From: Microdochium bolleyi
Taxonomy: Eukaryota; Ascomycota; Sordariomycetes; Xylariales; Microdochiaceae
Length of the DNA: 64,000 nt
Assembly (NCBI GenBank): GCA_001566295.1
Contig: KQ964267.1
Coordinates: 318,096 to 382,095, forward strand
Direction of reading: 5' to 3'
In this document: piece by piece, positions 33,755-43,855 of the stretch
How positions within the stretch are numbered: the stretch's first letter is position 1
How the letters are laid out: every line of letters starts with the position of its first letter
Program-made: the position numbers and the translations under genes
The notes under the pieces: model-generated
What the model was told of the DNA's origin: nothing
The model's input: only the letters and a program-made list of their open reading frames with translations
Database searches by the model: none

Positions 33755-34652
33755 TGGCTGTGGTCGAGACAGGCGAGTTTCGAACACGGGAGGTTCTGAA
33801 TATCGCGCTAGAGACGAGGTCCGCCATACTTGACATGACGAGCAGGATGAGGTGATGGGCATACTGGCAAAGGCGATGGCATCACCCGCTACCCAGCTAA
33901 GAAAGGCGTCTGGCTAAATTTCCCGATCGCCCGGCTATTGGAGCTCCGCAAGCACTGGTCAATCGAGAGGTGCGTCTCGCGGGAATGTGGATATGCCGCT
34001 GGCCGGGGTCAGAGATGCCCGGCCGGACTCACTGACTTTGGGGATGGCCAGTATGAAGATTCCGAAATCGGTAGTCGTATGCGGTGGTAGACGGCGTGGG
34101 GCCAGGGGTAGTCGTTATCTATGCATTTCCTATCTGTATGCATGACATGGCAGTTGAGCGCGGGACCAGCCCTCCAGAACCACGCGATAGATCGCCGTCC
34201 CCGGCCTGCGGACCAGGATCCCCACAATGGCCGAGTGCCGGCGACCAGGGCCCAATGAAGATGAGGCTTGTGTCGAAGGGCGTGATCCAAATGCCCGCCC
34301 AACTGATAAGCCCCATGCGGCGGAAACAAAACCACCAGTGACCCCTCTGCCCTGCAGGCGAAGCTTTTTAGATCCAACCGGAACCATTGGACTTATCTGA
34401 CGCCACGGGCCTTCTTGGGAAGGTCCCGACGCCCTCGTCGTCATTGCCGTGACGGTTGTCTGCCGACTGACTCGGGAGCCTTGAACACCGATGACAAGGC
34501 ATGTTCGTGAAGCCGGCAAACATCGGACATTTCCGACGGGACTATGCATGACCTTGTCGCTTGTATAATAACCACACACATCGTCACCGCTAAGAAATAC
34601 CTGCGAGTATGCACTCTGTAGGCTAGTGCCGTCTCATCATCTCCTTGTTACT
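33755..34652. other. Intergenic, promoter side of the secreted amine oxidase gene
   Basis: 898 bp without a supported gene; open frames are short and contradictory. A TATAATA stretch near 34563 is about 85-90 nt upstream of the next ATG. Confidence 0.4.
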
Positions 34653-36689
34653 ATGAAGTCCACATTGCCCCTTGCTCCTCTGCTCTTGAGCAGCACCATC
34701 TCCGCGTCTGCGTTGCCTTCACTACCAATCAAGCTCGAGACGCGGGCTGAGCTCGACTCTCGTCTTGCCAATATTCATGTCACGGTACGCGAGCAGGTTC
34801 AGGGGGGTTTGACGTACACCTACGGCCCCTGCACCGGCGTGGACAAGCGACATGCTCATCACACCATCTCGAGAGCAGCCTTCTCACCCGAGGGGGCCAG
34901 CTCTCGACTAGTCTGGGTTGCTCCGAAAGACGTCCCGTCTGGCCAGTGCATCTCGGCTTGGGACTCCACCGACAAGCTGGTCGGCCGCAGCAGCCCCCAG
35001 CACTTCAGCGATCAACTCAAGAGACGCAAGCGAAGCAGCCCTAGCAGCATTGAGATGAATCGCGAGGATGGTTTCGACACGTGGGGTCCCTGGTTCGATG
35101 GCGTAGCCCTTCTCGAGGCTAAGGCGCTCGGCGATGTCGACGTAGCTGCTGCCAAGAGCAAGACTGTGGGAATCGCGGGTGCCGGAATGGCCGGCCTCAT
35201 GACCTGGCTCGTCCTCCAACAGTCCGGCTTTACCAACCTGACCATCCTCGAGGCCGGCCACAAACTTGGCGGCCGTGTCAAGACCGAGTACCTTACAGGA
35301 GGTCCGTTTGATTACTCGTATCAAGAAATGGGGCCCATGCGATTCCCCAAGGAGATCAGCCTCAAAAACCAGACGTACAATATCACAGACCACCAACTGG
35401 TTTTCCAGCTTGCAGACGAGCTGAACAGAATCAATGGCCACGCGGCCAACTGGAGTGTCGACTTCATCCCCTGGATCCAGTCCAACCCCAATGGCCTGTC
35501 ATATAAGAACGGATTCAAGCTGCCTGGCACCGGTATGCCTCCGACTCTGGCACAGATCAAGGCAGACCCATCCCTCGGCGGCGTCACCAGGCTCGTCGAT
35601 CCCGCCACCCAGGCCCTCGAGGACCAGATAAGCGCAATAGTCAGCAACGAAGACCTCATGATCGCCGTGGCCGAGAACATGCACAAGGCCCACAGCGAAT
35701 TCCTCTCTGCCGGGCTCGACGGCAAGGGCGGCGACTCCTGGTCCGAGTTCGGCTACATGGTCCACTTCCTCAACGCTACACTCAACTCTACTGATGTTGT
35801 TGGAGGCGGCAGCAGCTCCTTCTGGGGCAGCATTTATGACAACGTGTACTTTGGCGCATCATCCTGGCGCACCATCGACGGTGGTCTGTCCCGCCTCCCG
35901 GCTGCTTTCCACCCTCTCGTCGACAGCGTCACGCGCATGGGCACCTGGGTCAACGGTTTCTCCTTCGACTCCACCACTCGCAAAGTGTCTCTCGCCATCA
36001 AAAATGCGCCCTCGCAACATTTCGACTACGCCGTCATCGCCATGCCCTTCTCACAAGTGCGCAAGTGGCGCCTGCCACAATGGCTGCCTGAGACCATCGC
36101 CAGTGCAATCAAAACGCTTCCCATGGGAGGCGCATGCAAGGTCGCGCTCGAGTACAGCACACGCTTCTGGGAGCACCTTGACAACCCTATCATCGGTGGG
36201 TGCTCCACGACGACGGACATCCCTGGTGTAGGCAGCATATGTTACCCGTCCGGCAACATCAACGGGAGCGGCCCGGCCACGATCCTAGCGAGCTACGCGA
36301 GTGGGGACTGGGCCACGCGTTGGCTGTCCGTCAGCGAGGAGGAGCATGTCCAGTACATGATTGACGCGATGGCTGAGATCCACGGCGACGTCGCAAGGGA
36401 GCAGTACACTGGCAAATACAACCGGCAGTGCTGGTTCCTGGACCCTCTGGCGAGTGGCAGCTGGGCAGAGCCTGACGTGGGCCAGCACCAGCTGTATCTT
36501 CCCGAGTACTTCAAGACGTACAACAATGTCATCTTTGTCGGTGAGCAGACCAGCTACACGCATGCTTGGATCGCCAGTGCGTTGGAGTCTGGTGTTAGAG
36601 GAGCGGTGCAATTGTTGTTGGAGTTGGGCTTGGTCGATGAGGCCAAGGCTGCTGTTGACAAGTGGATGGCTCGGTGGATTGAGGTCTGA
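34653..36689 (+). CDS. Secreted flavin amine oxidase, L-amino acid oxidase type (678 aa)
   Basis: A single exon. The start is the ATG at 34653, followed by a signal peptide (MKSTLPLAPLLLSSTISASA). A 130-residue pro-like region ends in a kexin-type basic cluster (KRRKR). The FAD dinucleotide motif GIAGAGMAGL is at about 174-183, with EAGHKLGGRVKT and QEMGPMRFP after it. The C-terminal flavin segment NNVIFVGEQTSYTHAWI closes the domain. This is the layout of secreted fungal L-amino acid oxidases, which deaminate amino acids to keto acids, ammonia and hydrogen peroxide. Likely roles are nitrogen scavenging or peroxide-based antagonism; substrate range cannot be read from sequence. An intracellular relative lies 3.8 kb downstream across the HET gene. 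Confidence 0.85.
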   Translation: MKSTLPLAPLLLSSTISASALPSLPIKLETRAELDSRLANIHVTVREQVQGGLTYTYGPCTGVDKRHAHHTISRAAFSPEGASSRLVWVAPKDVPSGQCISAWDSTDKLVGRSSPQHFSDQLKRRKRSSPSSIEMNREDGFDTWGPWFDGVALLEAKALGDVDVAAAKSKTVGIAGAGMAGLMTWLVLQQSGFTNLTILEAGHKLGGRVKTEYLTGGPFDYSYQEMGPMRFPKEISLKNQTYNITDHQLVFQLADELNRINGHAANWSVDFIPWIQSNPNGLSYKNGFKLPGTGMPPTLAQIKADPSLGGVTRLVDPATQALEDQISAIVSNEDLMIAVAENMHKAHSEFLSAGLDGKGGDSWSEFGYMVHFLNATLNSTDVVGGGSSSFWGSIYDNVYFGASSWRTIDGGLSRLPAAFHPLVDSVTRMGTWVNGFSFDSTTRKVSLAIKNAPSQHFDYAVIAMPFSQVRKWRLPQWLPETIASAIKTLPMGGACKVALEYSTRFWEHLDNPIIGGCSTTTDIPGVGSICYPSGNINGSGPATILASYASGDWATRWLSVSEEEHVQYMIDAMAEIHGDVAREQYTGKYNRQCWFLDPLASGSWAEPDVGQHQLYLPEYFKTYNNVIFVGEQTSYTHAWIASALESGVRGAVQLLLELGLVDEAKAAVDKWMARWIEV

Positions 36690-37381
36690 CCATCTGCAAA
36701 ATGGAGCCCAGCGATATTTTCTAGTAGATAATCAGCACTCTAAAGTGGCTCATAAACCCCTTTCTATCTGATATATACATCCCGTGGCCTTCCAGACGGC
36801 CAACAATGGGCTCAGGCAACGTGTTTGCAAGTAGCGTACAATCTTAGCAGATACTCGGGTGATGGCCGTGTAGATTCAAAAGGAAGTAGTTCTTTGATTT
36901 TTGCAAGCCGGCGTGATACTGCTGAAAAGAGTGCTTTTCCTTAGTCTTCAGTCGTTTCATCTGATGGCTGTGGTGATGATGATGGTGGCATAGATCTCTG
37001 CGAGAAACACGCGAGTACTCCCAACTCGGGACGGAGTGGGGGCGCCTGAAGCACACCTCACTCTTCGTGGATACACCGAATCGTTGATGGGAATGAATAA
37101 AGGGATCGTTCACCGAGACATTGTTGACCGCGATGCTGCAATGAGAACCAGTGGCATCCGCATGTCGAGCATTCGAACTTCCGATCACATAGGTGGCATA
37201 TCAATCACTAGTGACAAGGGGGTCTCTCGTGATTCTCTCCCCACACATAAGTATGATTCCGAGCATTCCAAGCAAGACTGAAGCCCCATAACTTCCTGTT
37301 TCTCCCACATGGCGCTACGGCCCCCTCGGAGGACTCAAACTTGATGTGCCGCCACGGGTGACCAAACGTCACAATACCCTG
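36690..37381. other. Convergent intergenic region
   Basis: Lies between the 3' ends of the amine oxidase gene (plus) and the HET gene (minus). No gene supported; probably 3' UTRs and terminators. Confidence 0.45.
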
Positions 37382-39076
37382 TCACGCCTCGGCCACGTTT
37401 TCTGTCGCCAGACTGAGAGTCAGCGTGAGCATACTCGTGTTCTCCTCGCCAGTTTTGGGATGACGCTCGAAGTCTAGCCCCGCCAAGACCTTGAAATTGC
37501 CCACAGGCTGAGTCCCATGGCTTCCACCGTAGATACTGACGCTACCTGGGTCTGACAGGACCTGCCCGGTAAGCCATTCTTCGTCGGGTCTGAGGCTTTC
37601 ATACAGTGTCCAGACTTCCTGAGAAACAAGGACAACAGATGTCTCCGGCTGGAAGGCTGGTCTGCGCAGAGCGAGGACAAAAAATTCGAAGTCAGCGGGG
37701 CTTGGGGGACTCCTGGCCGCTCGGGGGTATATCTTGATGTACGCAGCGAAGTCCTCGTCCCAGTGAGAGAGGAAGCAAGAGTTCGCCGAGTCCCATGCTG
37801 CTCGAGGCTGCACAACGTAGAATGGGGTGTCGGAAAGTGACTGGAGAGGGGGACAACAACGGATATAGATGTGGACCAGGCTCGCGGGGACCCAGCTCGC
37901 ATTCACAATACAGATTTCTTCCTCGGGGACAGCATTGTCAGCGCGGGGGTACCCTGGCACCTGCTGCTCGGACTGTGAGGCTCGCTCACGGGCGTAAATT
38001 CCAGGCCCGACTTTGCGAAGTGTCAGGGCCACCATGGTCTTCTTTGGGGCCGCGCCAGCGCTGTTCGGGGCCTTGAGCTTTTGCTCATAGAGGCCGGAGA
38101 GCTGCATCGAGTATGCAAGCCCCTTCAACGTTCCCTCCGAGCCCTTGAGCCGGAGATTGGGTCGTGTAACGCGTATGCCGCGAGTCGTGATTGAGAAGTT
38201 AGGGGCGCGGTGTGACATTCCGGCAGAAGGATTGAGCCATCGAATGAACTTACAGTCCTCGAAATCGGCTACACTCCATGCGAGCATGTGCTGAAGCGGT
38301 TGGCCACCATCGGGGTCGCTGCTCCAGGCGAACAGAGAAGGGTCGTCGTGTTTTTGCAAGACCTCCTGCTGCAGACGCGTAAATGCATTCCCACCCTCTC
38401 CGTAGATCAGCGGCATGTTAACATCCAAGATGCCTAGTAGACAATAGGCTTCGTCCTCGATTCTACTTGTTCTTCTCCTCGACGCCCAGGATAAGCGACA
38501 TGCTACCGGACGTCTAAACGCTCGCGAGGCCGAAGTCAGAACTTCCGGATCGACCCCCGTGATCAAAGACAGCTTGTGGACCATATGGGCTTTGCTGGCA
38601 ATGTACGTCCAGTGTGCATCGTAGAATCGCACATTCTCGTTCGCGATCAGCTCTTGCAGTGTCCATCCGCGAGTAAACCATCGGCATAAGTCGATGGGGG
38701 GGCCACCGCTGACCCCGTCCGGCCGGGAGTCGTGGATGTAGTCCTCAAGGACCACGATGCAGACATTAGCTTCCTCATACCAGCGAAACATGGAGTTGAT
38801 CGCCTCGGAGAGCTCGGCGCTACTCGTCTTGTCGATGCAGCAGGTGTCGACCCAGCAGTACTGCAATCCGAGGGCGCGGGACTGGAGACATGCTCGGACA
38901 ATCTTCTCGAAGCCTGGCAGTGAGTGCGTGGGCGACTCTGGTTGTTCGTAGGCCGCCTCGAAGGCTTGCAAGCTGACTTCCCCCGTGCCCCAGGTATGGG
39001 AGAGGATGGCGTAGCTTGGGGCGAGGTGACCCAGGTATTCCTCTAGACGCAACGTGTCGACGTTGATCAGTCGCAT
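37382..39076 (-). CDS. HET-domain (heterokaryon incompatibility) protein, 564 aa
   Basis: A single exon on the minus strand. The start MRLINVDTLRLEEY and then YAILSHTWG (22-30) is the classical opening of HET-D/HET-E/TOL-type domains. The other two signature blocks are present: LQYCWVDTCCIDKTSSAELS (71-90) and WFTRGWTLQELIA (133-145). The central part (EDEAYCLLGILDVNMPLIYG) is also standard. The C-terminal 250 residues are an unassigned beta-rich region with no NACHT or WD40 repeats, so this is a stand-alone HET protein. Family members trigger programmed cell death on non-self recognition in filamentous ascomycetes. It sits between two amine oxidase genes and about 3.6 kb from the DUF7580 gene's side of the window. 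Confidence 0.9.
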   Translation of the reverse strand: MRLINVDTLRLEEYLGHLAPSYAILSHTWGTGEVSLQAFEAAYEQPESPTHSLPGFEKIVRACLQSRALGLQYCWVDTCCIDKTSSAELSEAINSMFRWYEEANVCIVVLEDYIHDSRPDGVSGGPPIDLCRWFTRGWTLQELIANENVRFYDAHWTYIASKAHMVHKLSLITGVDPEVLTSASRAFRRPVACRLSWASRRRTSRIEDEAYCLLGILDVNMPLIYGEGGNAFTRLQQEVLQKHDDPSLFAWSSDPDGGQPLQHMLAWSVADFEDCKFIRWLNPSAGMSHRAPNFSITTRGIRVTRPNLRLKGSEGTLKGLAYSMQLSGLYEQKLKAPNSAGAAPKKTMVALTLRKVGPGIYARERASQSEQQVPGYPRADNAVPEEEICIVNASWVPASLVHIYIRCCPPLQSLSDTPFYVVQPRAAWDSANSCFLSHWDEDFAAYIKIYPRAARSPPSPADFEFFVLALRRPAFQPETSVVLVSQEVWTLYESLRPDEEWLTGQVLSDPGSVSIYGGSHGTQPVGNFKVLAGLDFERHPKTGEENTSMLTLTLSLATENVAEA

Positions 39077-40481
39077 CGCGTCTTGCCGGTGAGCAGTGAT
39101 GACTATGCCTGGAGTTGGTGGGACGAAGAGGGAGAGGTCAGGCGAGTTGATTCGTGAACCCTAGCTAAATCTCATCTCTCCGACCAGGCATTGCCAAGCT
39201 CTGCGGCTGACCGTGGAGGTGGAGAGTTGCCATGACTACATGTGATACACAACTCACCTCCGTTCACTTGAGAGACGGCTAGCGTGCTAAATCTATCCAA
39301 GTGCGCACCACGAGAATGAGAAAAATTTCAGCCCCGAAGTCTAGCGTCGTGATCGCACCATAGGAACCACCACCCCTTGAGCCAGTGGCGCAAATTCATG
39401 CAGAATCGTCAACACAGCGCTGTCTCTTTCGTCATGGGCAATTCGTCTCTGTGGTGTCTACCCTGGGATCTGTTCCTGCTGAAATCTTGTCCCAGCACAC
39501 ACAAGTACGGAATTGTCTCCATGCCATCCTACAGCAGCGTCTACAGAGTGCGTGCGGCATGCATAAACGCTTCATGCAATGGCGGCGGGGTCAACCCCGG
39601 TCTCCAGGGTCTAACGCCGGGGTCTGTCCGGCCACGTTCGATACAAAGCCTAACGCTGAGGGCTGAAAGCTCAATTGCAGGGGGTTATGTGGCAGCCACT
39701 TGAATAGTCCGGACCTGACCCTTTCAGATGGAGAAAATATGAAGGGTGTCTTACACAGACTTGTGAATCTGTCGATTGAGAACCAAGTGCTCTTGATGAT
39801 CATCGGCGTCGATACTTGGCGTCGGGAACACGACATCCCCTTGTGAGCGACATTTGCATTGCGGACCCATTACCCTTCATAGCACGTGCACGGCGCCTGA
39901 CGAACTTGCTATCCTGGACTTTGGCGATCCCGGGTCAAGTTCGAAACGCTCTCGTCTTGATTAACTTTCCCTCAGCCATGCCACGACCGCCACGTCCGTG
40001 AATGTCTCGACCTCGAAGCGTATCTCTCAGCAAGACTGGGGCTTAAGACACGTGTTGCGCACCCACTGTATAGACTCAGCCCGCCACGGGAGGGCCCGTG
40101 TGGATGACTCCGCACGGAAACCAGGCTGATTCCGGAAGTTCAGCTACTGTGACGGAGGAATAGCGACGCCACATGGGCTGCATCAAGGCAGGGATCCGAG
40201 ACAGAGGAGACGAGCTGAAAGTTGATCGGAAGCCTGGTGCAAGCCATGAACGCATGAGGCCCTCAAAGGCACATATACTCTTACAGAAGAAACAAAGTAT
40301 GCATCAGCTCACTGGTAGTTTTCCATGTCTCATGCGCGACGCTTCAGAGCCATTCTATGCTCAACAGACATTATATAAAGACCATAACTCTCTGCACATC
40401 CGTGTTGACAGCTGTCTATGTGCTTGACCTCACTTCAACAGTTCATATTTTCATCAGACTTCTTACTACCCACAGCACACA
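39077..40481. other. Divergent intergenic region with a TATA box
   Basis: 1.4 kb between the HET gene and the second amine oxidase gene. TATATAAA at 40372-40379 lies about 103 nt before the ATG at 40482. Short open frames at 39377-39703 show no domain content. Confidence 0.45.
40372..40379 (+). promoter_or_regulatory. TATA box of the intracellular amine oxidase gene
   Basis: TATATAAA placed about 103 nt upstream of the start codon, a typical fungal distance. Confidence 0.5.
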
Positions 40482-42528
40482 ATGGGCAGCCAAGGACCAA
40501 CAGAGACCATCATCTGCCATGCTACGCGTTGCTATCTCAAGCATGAGATCCAGTCACAGAGCACTCTTCCACTTCTCACTTACCTTTTGGAGCCGCCCAA
40601 GATCGATTCTGTGAAAGAGACGGTATTCTTCCACAATGTCATTGACGGCATTGGAGAGGACAAAAGACCCATTCCCGAGGAAAATATTCCCGATGAAAGC
40701 GAACAGGTCCAGTCCGAACTGCTCAAGCTGATCGAGAACGGCCCAAGTGGAAACGGCAGCAAATTCCCAGGGCCTCCGCCAAAGGTAATCTCCTGCCAAA
40801 AATCCAGAGACCACAAGCTCGAATCAGCCACTGACAAGACCCTAGGTTACCATTGTGGGTGCCGGTACGTCTGGCCTGTGCGCCGGTTATGAGCTCAAGA
40901 AGGCCGGCTTCGACGTCACCATTCTCGAGGCATCGTCCCGCGTCGGCGGTCGTGTCAAGACCTTCCGCGAACCGCACTTTGCACCGGGCCTTCATGGCGA
41001 AGGGGGTGCCATGAGAATTCCGGCCGCCCACCTGCTTCTCGATAGTTACATCAATAAGTTCAAGATAGGCGAACGATTCGCGTTCGAGATGCTGAACAAG
41101 TTCATCTACATCTCGGGCCTCGACCGCACCGTCCCGTACGGCGCCGAAGAGGACCCAGAGGAAGGGACATTCAACCATATGCTGCAAACGAAAGACGCGA
41201 AGTTGCTTGCCCTATTTCCGGGGCTCAAGGACAACGAGAAGGGCAAGAGCTGTGATCGGCTTTTCAATGAAGCCGTCGCGGAGGTGAAGCTCTACTTCCA
41301 GCAGGCGTACGGCCCTTCCATCGAGGCGATGGAAAAGGGTGGCAAGAAAGTCAGCGACGAGGAGAAGATCGCCAAGGTCATAGCAGGCTACAAGGCCATC
41401 ACGGAGCGATACGACAAGCACTCTCTACGTTCATACTTCAAAGAGGTGGCCAAGTGGTCGGAGGACGCAATCAACCTCTACGACCTGGGGAATGCGCACG
41501 TCGTCTTCGAGAACGGCTTCATCGAGTCTTTCAAGGATGCCTTTCTGTCCAGCAATTCGGGGGGTGCAACCTCCGGGATGACACAGCTCCAGGTCGGCAT
41601 GGATGCAGTGCCCAACGCATTCGTTTCCGCGGCTCGGGGCCAAGGTTAGTGTCCCGCTCTCCTCCAGTACGCCTGCGTGAAATGGGCTGCTAATACTTCT
41701 TCACGAACAGACTCCCTTATCAACGACATCAAGTATGGAGCGCGAGTGACCAGCCTCAGCATTCGCCAGACCGACACCATGAGTACTAGAGGCTCTGTCG
41801 GGCAGATTGTGACTGCGACTTACGAGACGAGCGCAGGAAAGACCAAATCCATTGACTCGGACTACCTCATCCTTGCCATCCCTTACACATCCCAGAGGGC
41901 CATCTCAAAGTCCAAGCCTTTCGTTCCCGCGCAGGAGATGGCCATCCGCGATGTCCGCTACGTCGAGGTCACCAAGGTCCTGCTTCAGTACAAGCAGCGA
42001 TGGTGGGAGAAGATCTTCACGGAGAACAAGCAGGGCCTCGATGGAGGCCTCGTGAGCGATCTCCCAATCCGGTACACCATGTTCCCCAAGACGGAGGGCA
42101 ATTCACAGTTCAAGTGTTCGGACCGCGGCGTCATCATGGCCGCCTATACCTTCGAGCAGGACGCCACCATCCTTGGCTCCCTCTCCCCCGAGCGTCGCAT
42201 CCGGCAGGCCGCGGAGAACCTTGACAGGATCTTCCCCGAGGCCAATTCCCTGGACCTGCTTGAGGTCGGCGCATCGCAGGCGTTCCCAAGCGACGAACTC
42301 TCGGGTGGCAGCGCGTTCTGCTACTTTGGCCCGGAGCAGAAGACCAACTTCCTCCCCGTTATGACCAAGCCGGACTGGGACTTCAACAAAGACGGGCACT
42401 ATCGCGTCTTCTTCGCTGGCGAGCAGGCTTCCTTCACCCACGGCTGGATCCAGGGTGCGTTCGAGGCTGGGCTGAGATGTGTGCAGCAGATTTGGAAGGT
42501 TGCCATGGATGCAAATAAGGTCCAGTAG
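40482..42528 (+). CDS. Intracellular flavin amine oxidase, L-amino acid oxidase type (639 aa)
   Basis: Exons 40482-40784, 40846-41644 and 41711-42528, all in frame. There is no signal peptide, unlike the neighbour at 34653. After a 100-residue N-terminal extension comes the FAD-binding VTIVGAGTSGLCAGYEL (about 102-118) with LEASSRVGGRVKT, and GGAMRIPAAH as the conserved substrate-side segment. The C-terminus has YRVFFAGEQASFTHGWIQGAFEAGLR, the second flavin motif. It should oxidise amino acids or amines with peroxide release, in the cytosol or, less likely, peroxisomes (the C-terminus KVQ is not a peroxisomal signal). The first intron separates the extension from the flavin domain exactly. 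Diverged from, not a recent copy of, the secreted enzyme. Confidence 0.85.
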
Positions 42529-42862
42529 TCCACATGTACCCCTAGACTAGTTGATTACGATGACTTGCCCGATGCGCCAATTCCTTATTTTTACCTCACA
42601 TGGCTGTTGCTCTGCGTTCATCGAGACCGGGGAAATGACGATCCATTCACTCCAGGAGCGGCCGAGTCTAGTTTGCTACATTGATTATACCTAGCTAGTA
42701 TTCGTCCTTTTTCCCACTGCAGTTGTTGTTTGGCGATCTCGCCCATATCAGGCCGTCCACGATTCAAAACTGGCTCACCCATCAAATAATTGAAGTTGTG
42801 TCTGGTACCATGTATTCGCTTGGGACTCGCGAAAGTCCCTAGCAACGCGGGTGACAATCAAG
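42529..42862. other. Convergent intergenic region
   Basis: 334 bp between two 3' ends; no gene supported. Confidence 0.45.
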
Positions 42863-43759
42863 CTAAACAGGCTGACCGCCAGAGCTGAATCTGCTGCACA
42901 GCGACAGGATGACATTGAACCCGCGGTCGCCGGAGAACTGCTGGCCCGAGACCTTCGATTTGGGGCAGTTGTGCGGCGCGCAGCCTGGGCGGTTGCAGTT
43001 GATCGGGCAGAATTCAAACTGCCAGCAGCTCTGGCGAATCGAGGCGGCCATGTCGGCCACGGTGTTGCAGGGGATGTCCAGATCCGAGTAGCGATCGTTG
43101 CAGAGGACAATGGCGGACCTGTTGTTGCAGGTCGTGCGGACGCAGTGGCGCGCCCGGACGCGGCACCTGCTGACGCTTCGGAGGTGGTTGATGCCCGAGT
43201 TGATGTCGCCGGTGTCAGCGATGCCGAAGCCGTCGTGGCAGGAGGGCTTGATGTTTCCAGGTCAGTTGAATGGACCAGCAAGCAGATGAGGTCTTTTTGT
43301 AGAAAAGGTAACTAGTCGTGAGGCAACTACTCACGTTGCGGCGGGTCAGGCGGCTGCGAACAGCAAGTGCCTCGGCTGCGGCGTTGTCAGACATGTTGAA
43401 AATCGAGAGCCCATCATGCTCTTTCTGTGCGAGATAATCGATGTGCTGCAGAGTTTGAAGATGGTCATGTCAGCGCACATGTAGATGTCAGCTTATTTGC
43501 TATCAGTCACGTACCTCGAGCGACTCGCCAGCAATGGTGATTTCGGGTCCGCCCTGCTCGAGCTGACCTCTCCACTCCATCTGAGCGAAAGGAAGCGGGA
43601 ACTCGACAGTCTCGCCTCCATCGAAGGTCTGGATCTGTAGGCGAAGTGTTAATCATGTGAGCTGTCTTACGGGACCGAGCGAAGGAAGTAACGTACAAGG
43701 CCTTCTGCGACAACAGGCATGGCGGCCACAAGACCAAAGAGAATAAAGGCGGTCTTCAT
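42863..43759 (-). CDS. Secreted 12-cysteine protein, paralogue 1 (225 aa)
   Basis: Four exons on the minus strand: 43759-43697, 43634-43515, 43445-43335 and 43246-42863; all introns are in phase 0. Exon 1 is the signal peptide (MKTAFILFGLVAAMPVVA). Exon 2 encodes an acidic Trp-containing segment (ETVEFPLPFAQMEWRGQLE). Exon 3 encodes a short linker ending in RLTRRN, a possible kexin cleavage site. Exon 4 encodes a 12-cysteine domain with IVLCNDRYSDLDIPC and a conserved end (SSGGQPV). The layout signal, pro-region, dibasic site, disulphide-rich mature domain is that of processed fungal secreted proteins. No family recognised. The gene at 46029-46957 has the same architecture, and both share a core promoter. 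Confidence 0.8.
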
Positions 43760-43847
43760 ATCTGATATCTGGTGATCGAAGAAGTCTATAATGATATCTT
43801 TGCTGAACAGGTAGTGTTCATAGCATTTAGAGGCGGGAAATCAAAAA

Positions 43848-43855
43848 TATTTATA
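43848..43855 (-). promoter_or_regulatory. TATA box of paralogue 1, conserved with paralogue 2
   Basis: On the minus strand, CCAACTATAAATATT is centred about 90 nt before the ATG. Paralogue 2 has CCAACTATAAGTATT at the equivalent place, so at least 14 of 15 bases of the core promoter are kept. Confidence 0.55.
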
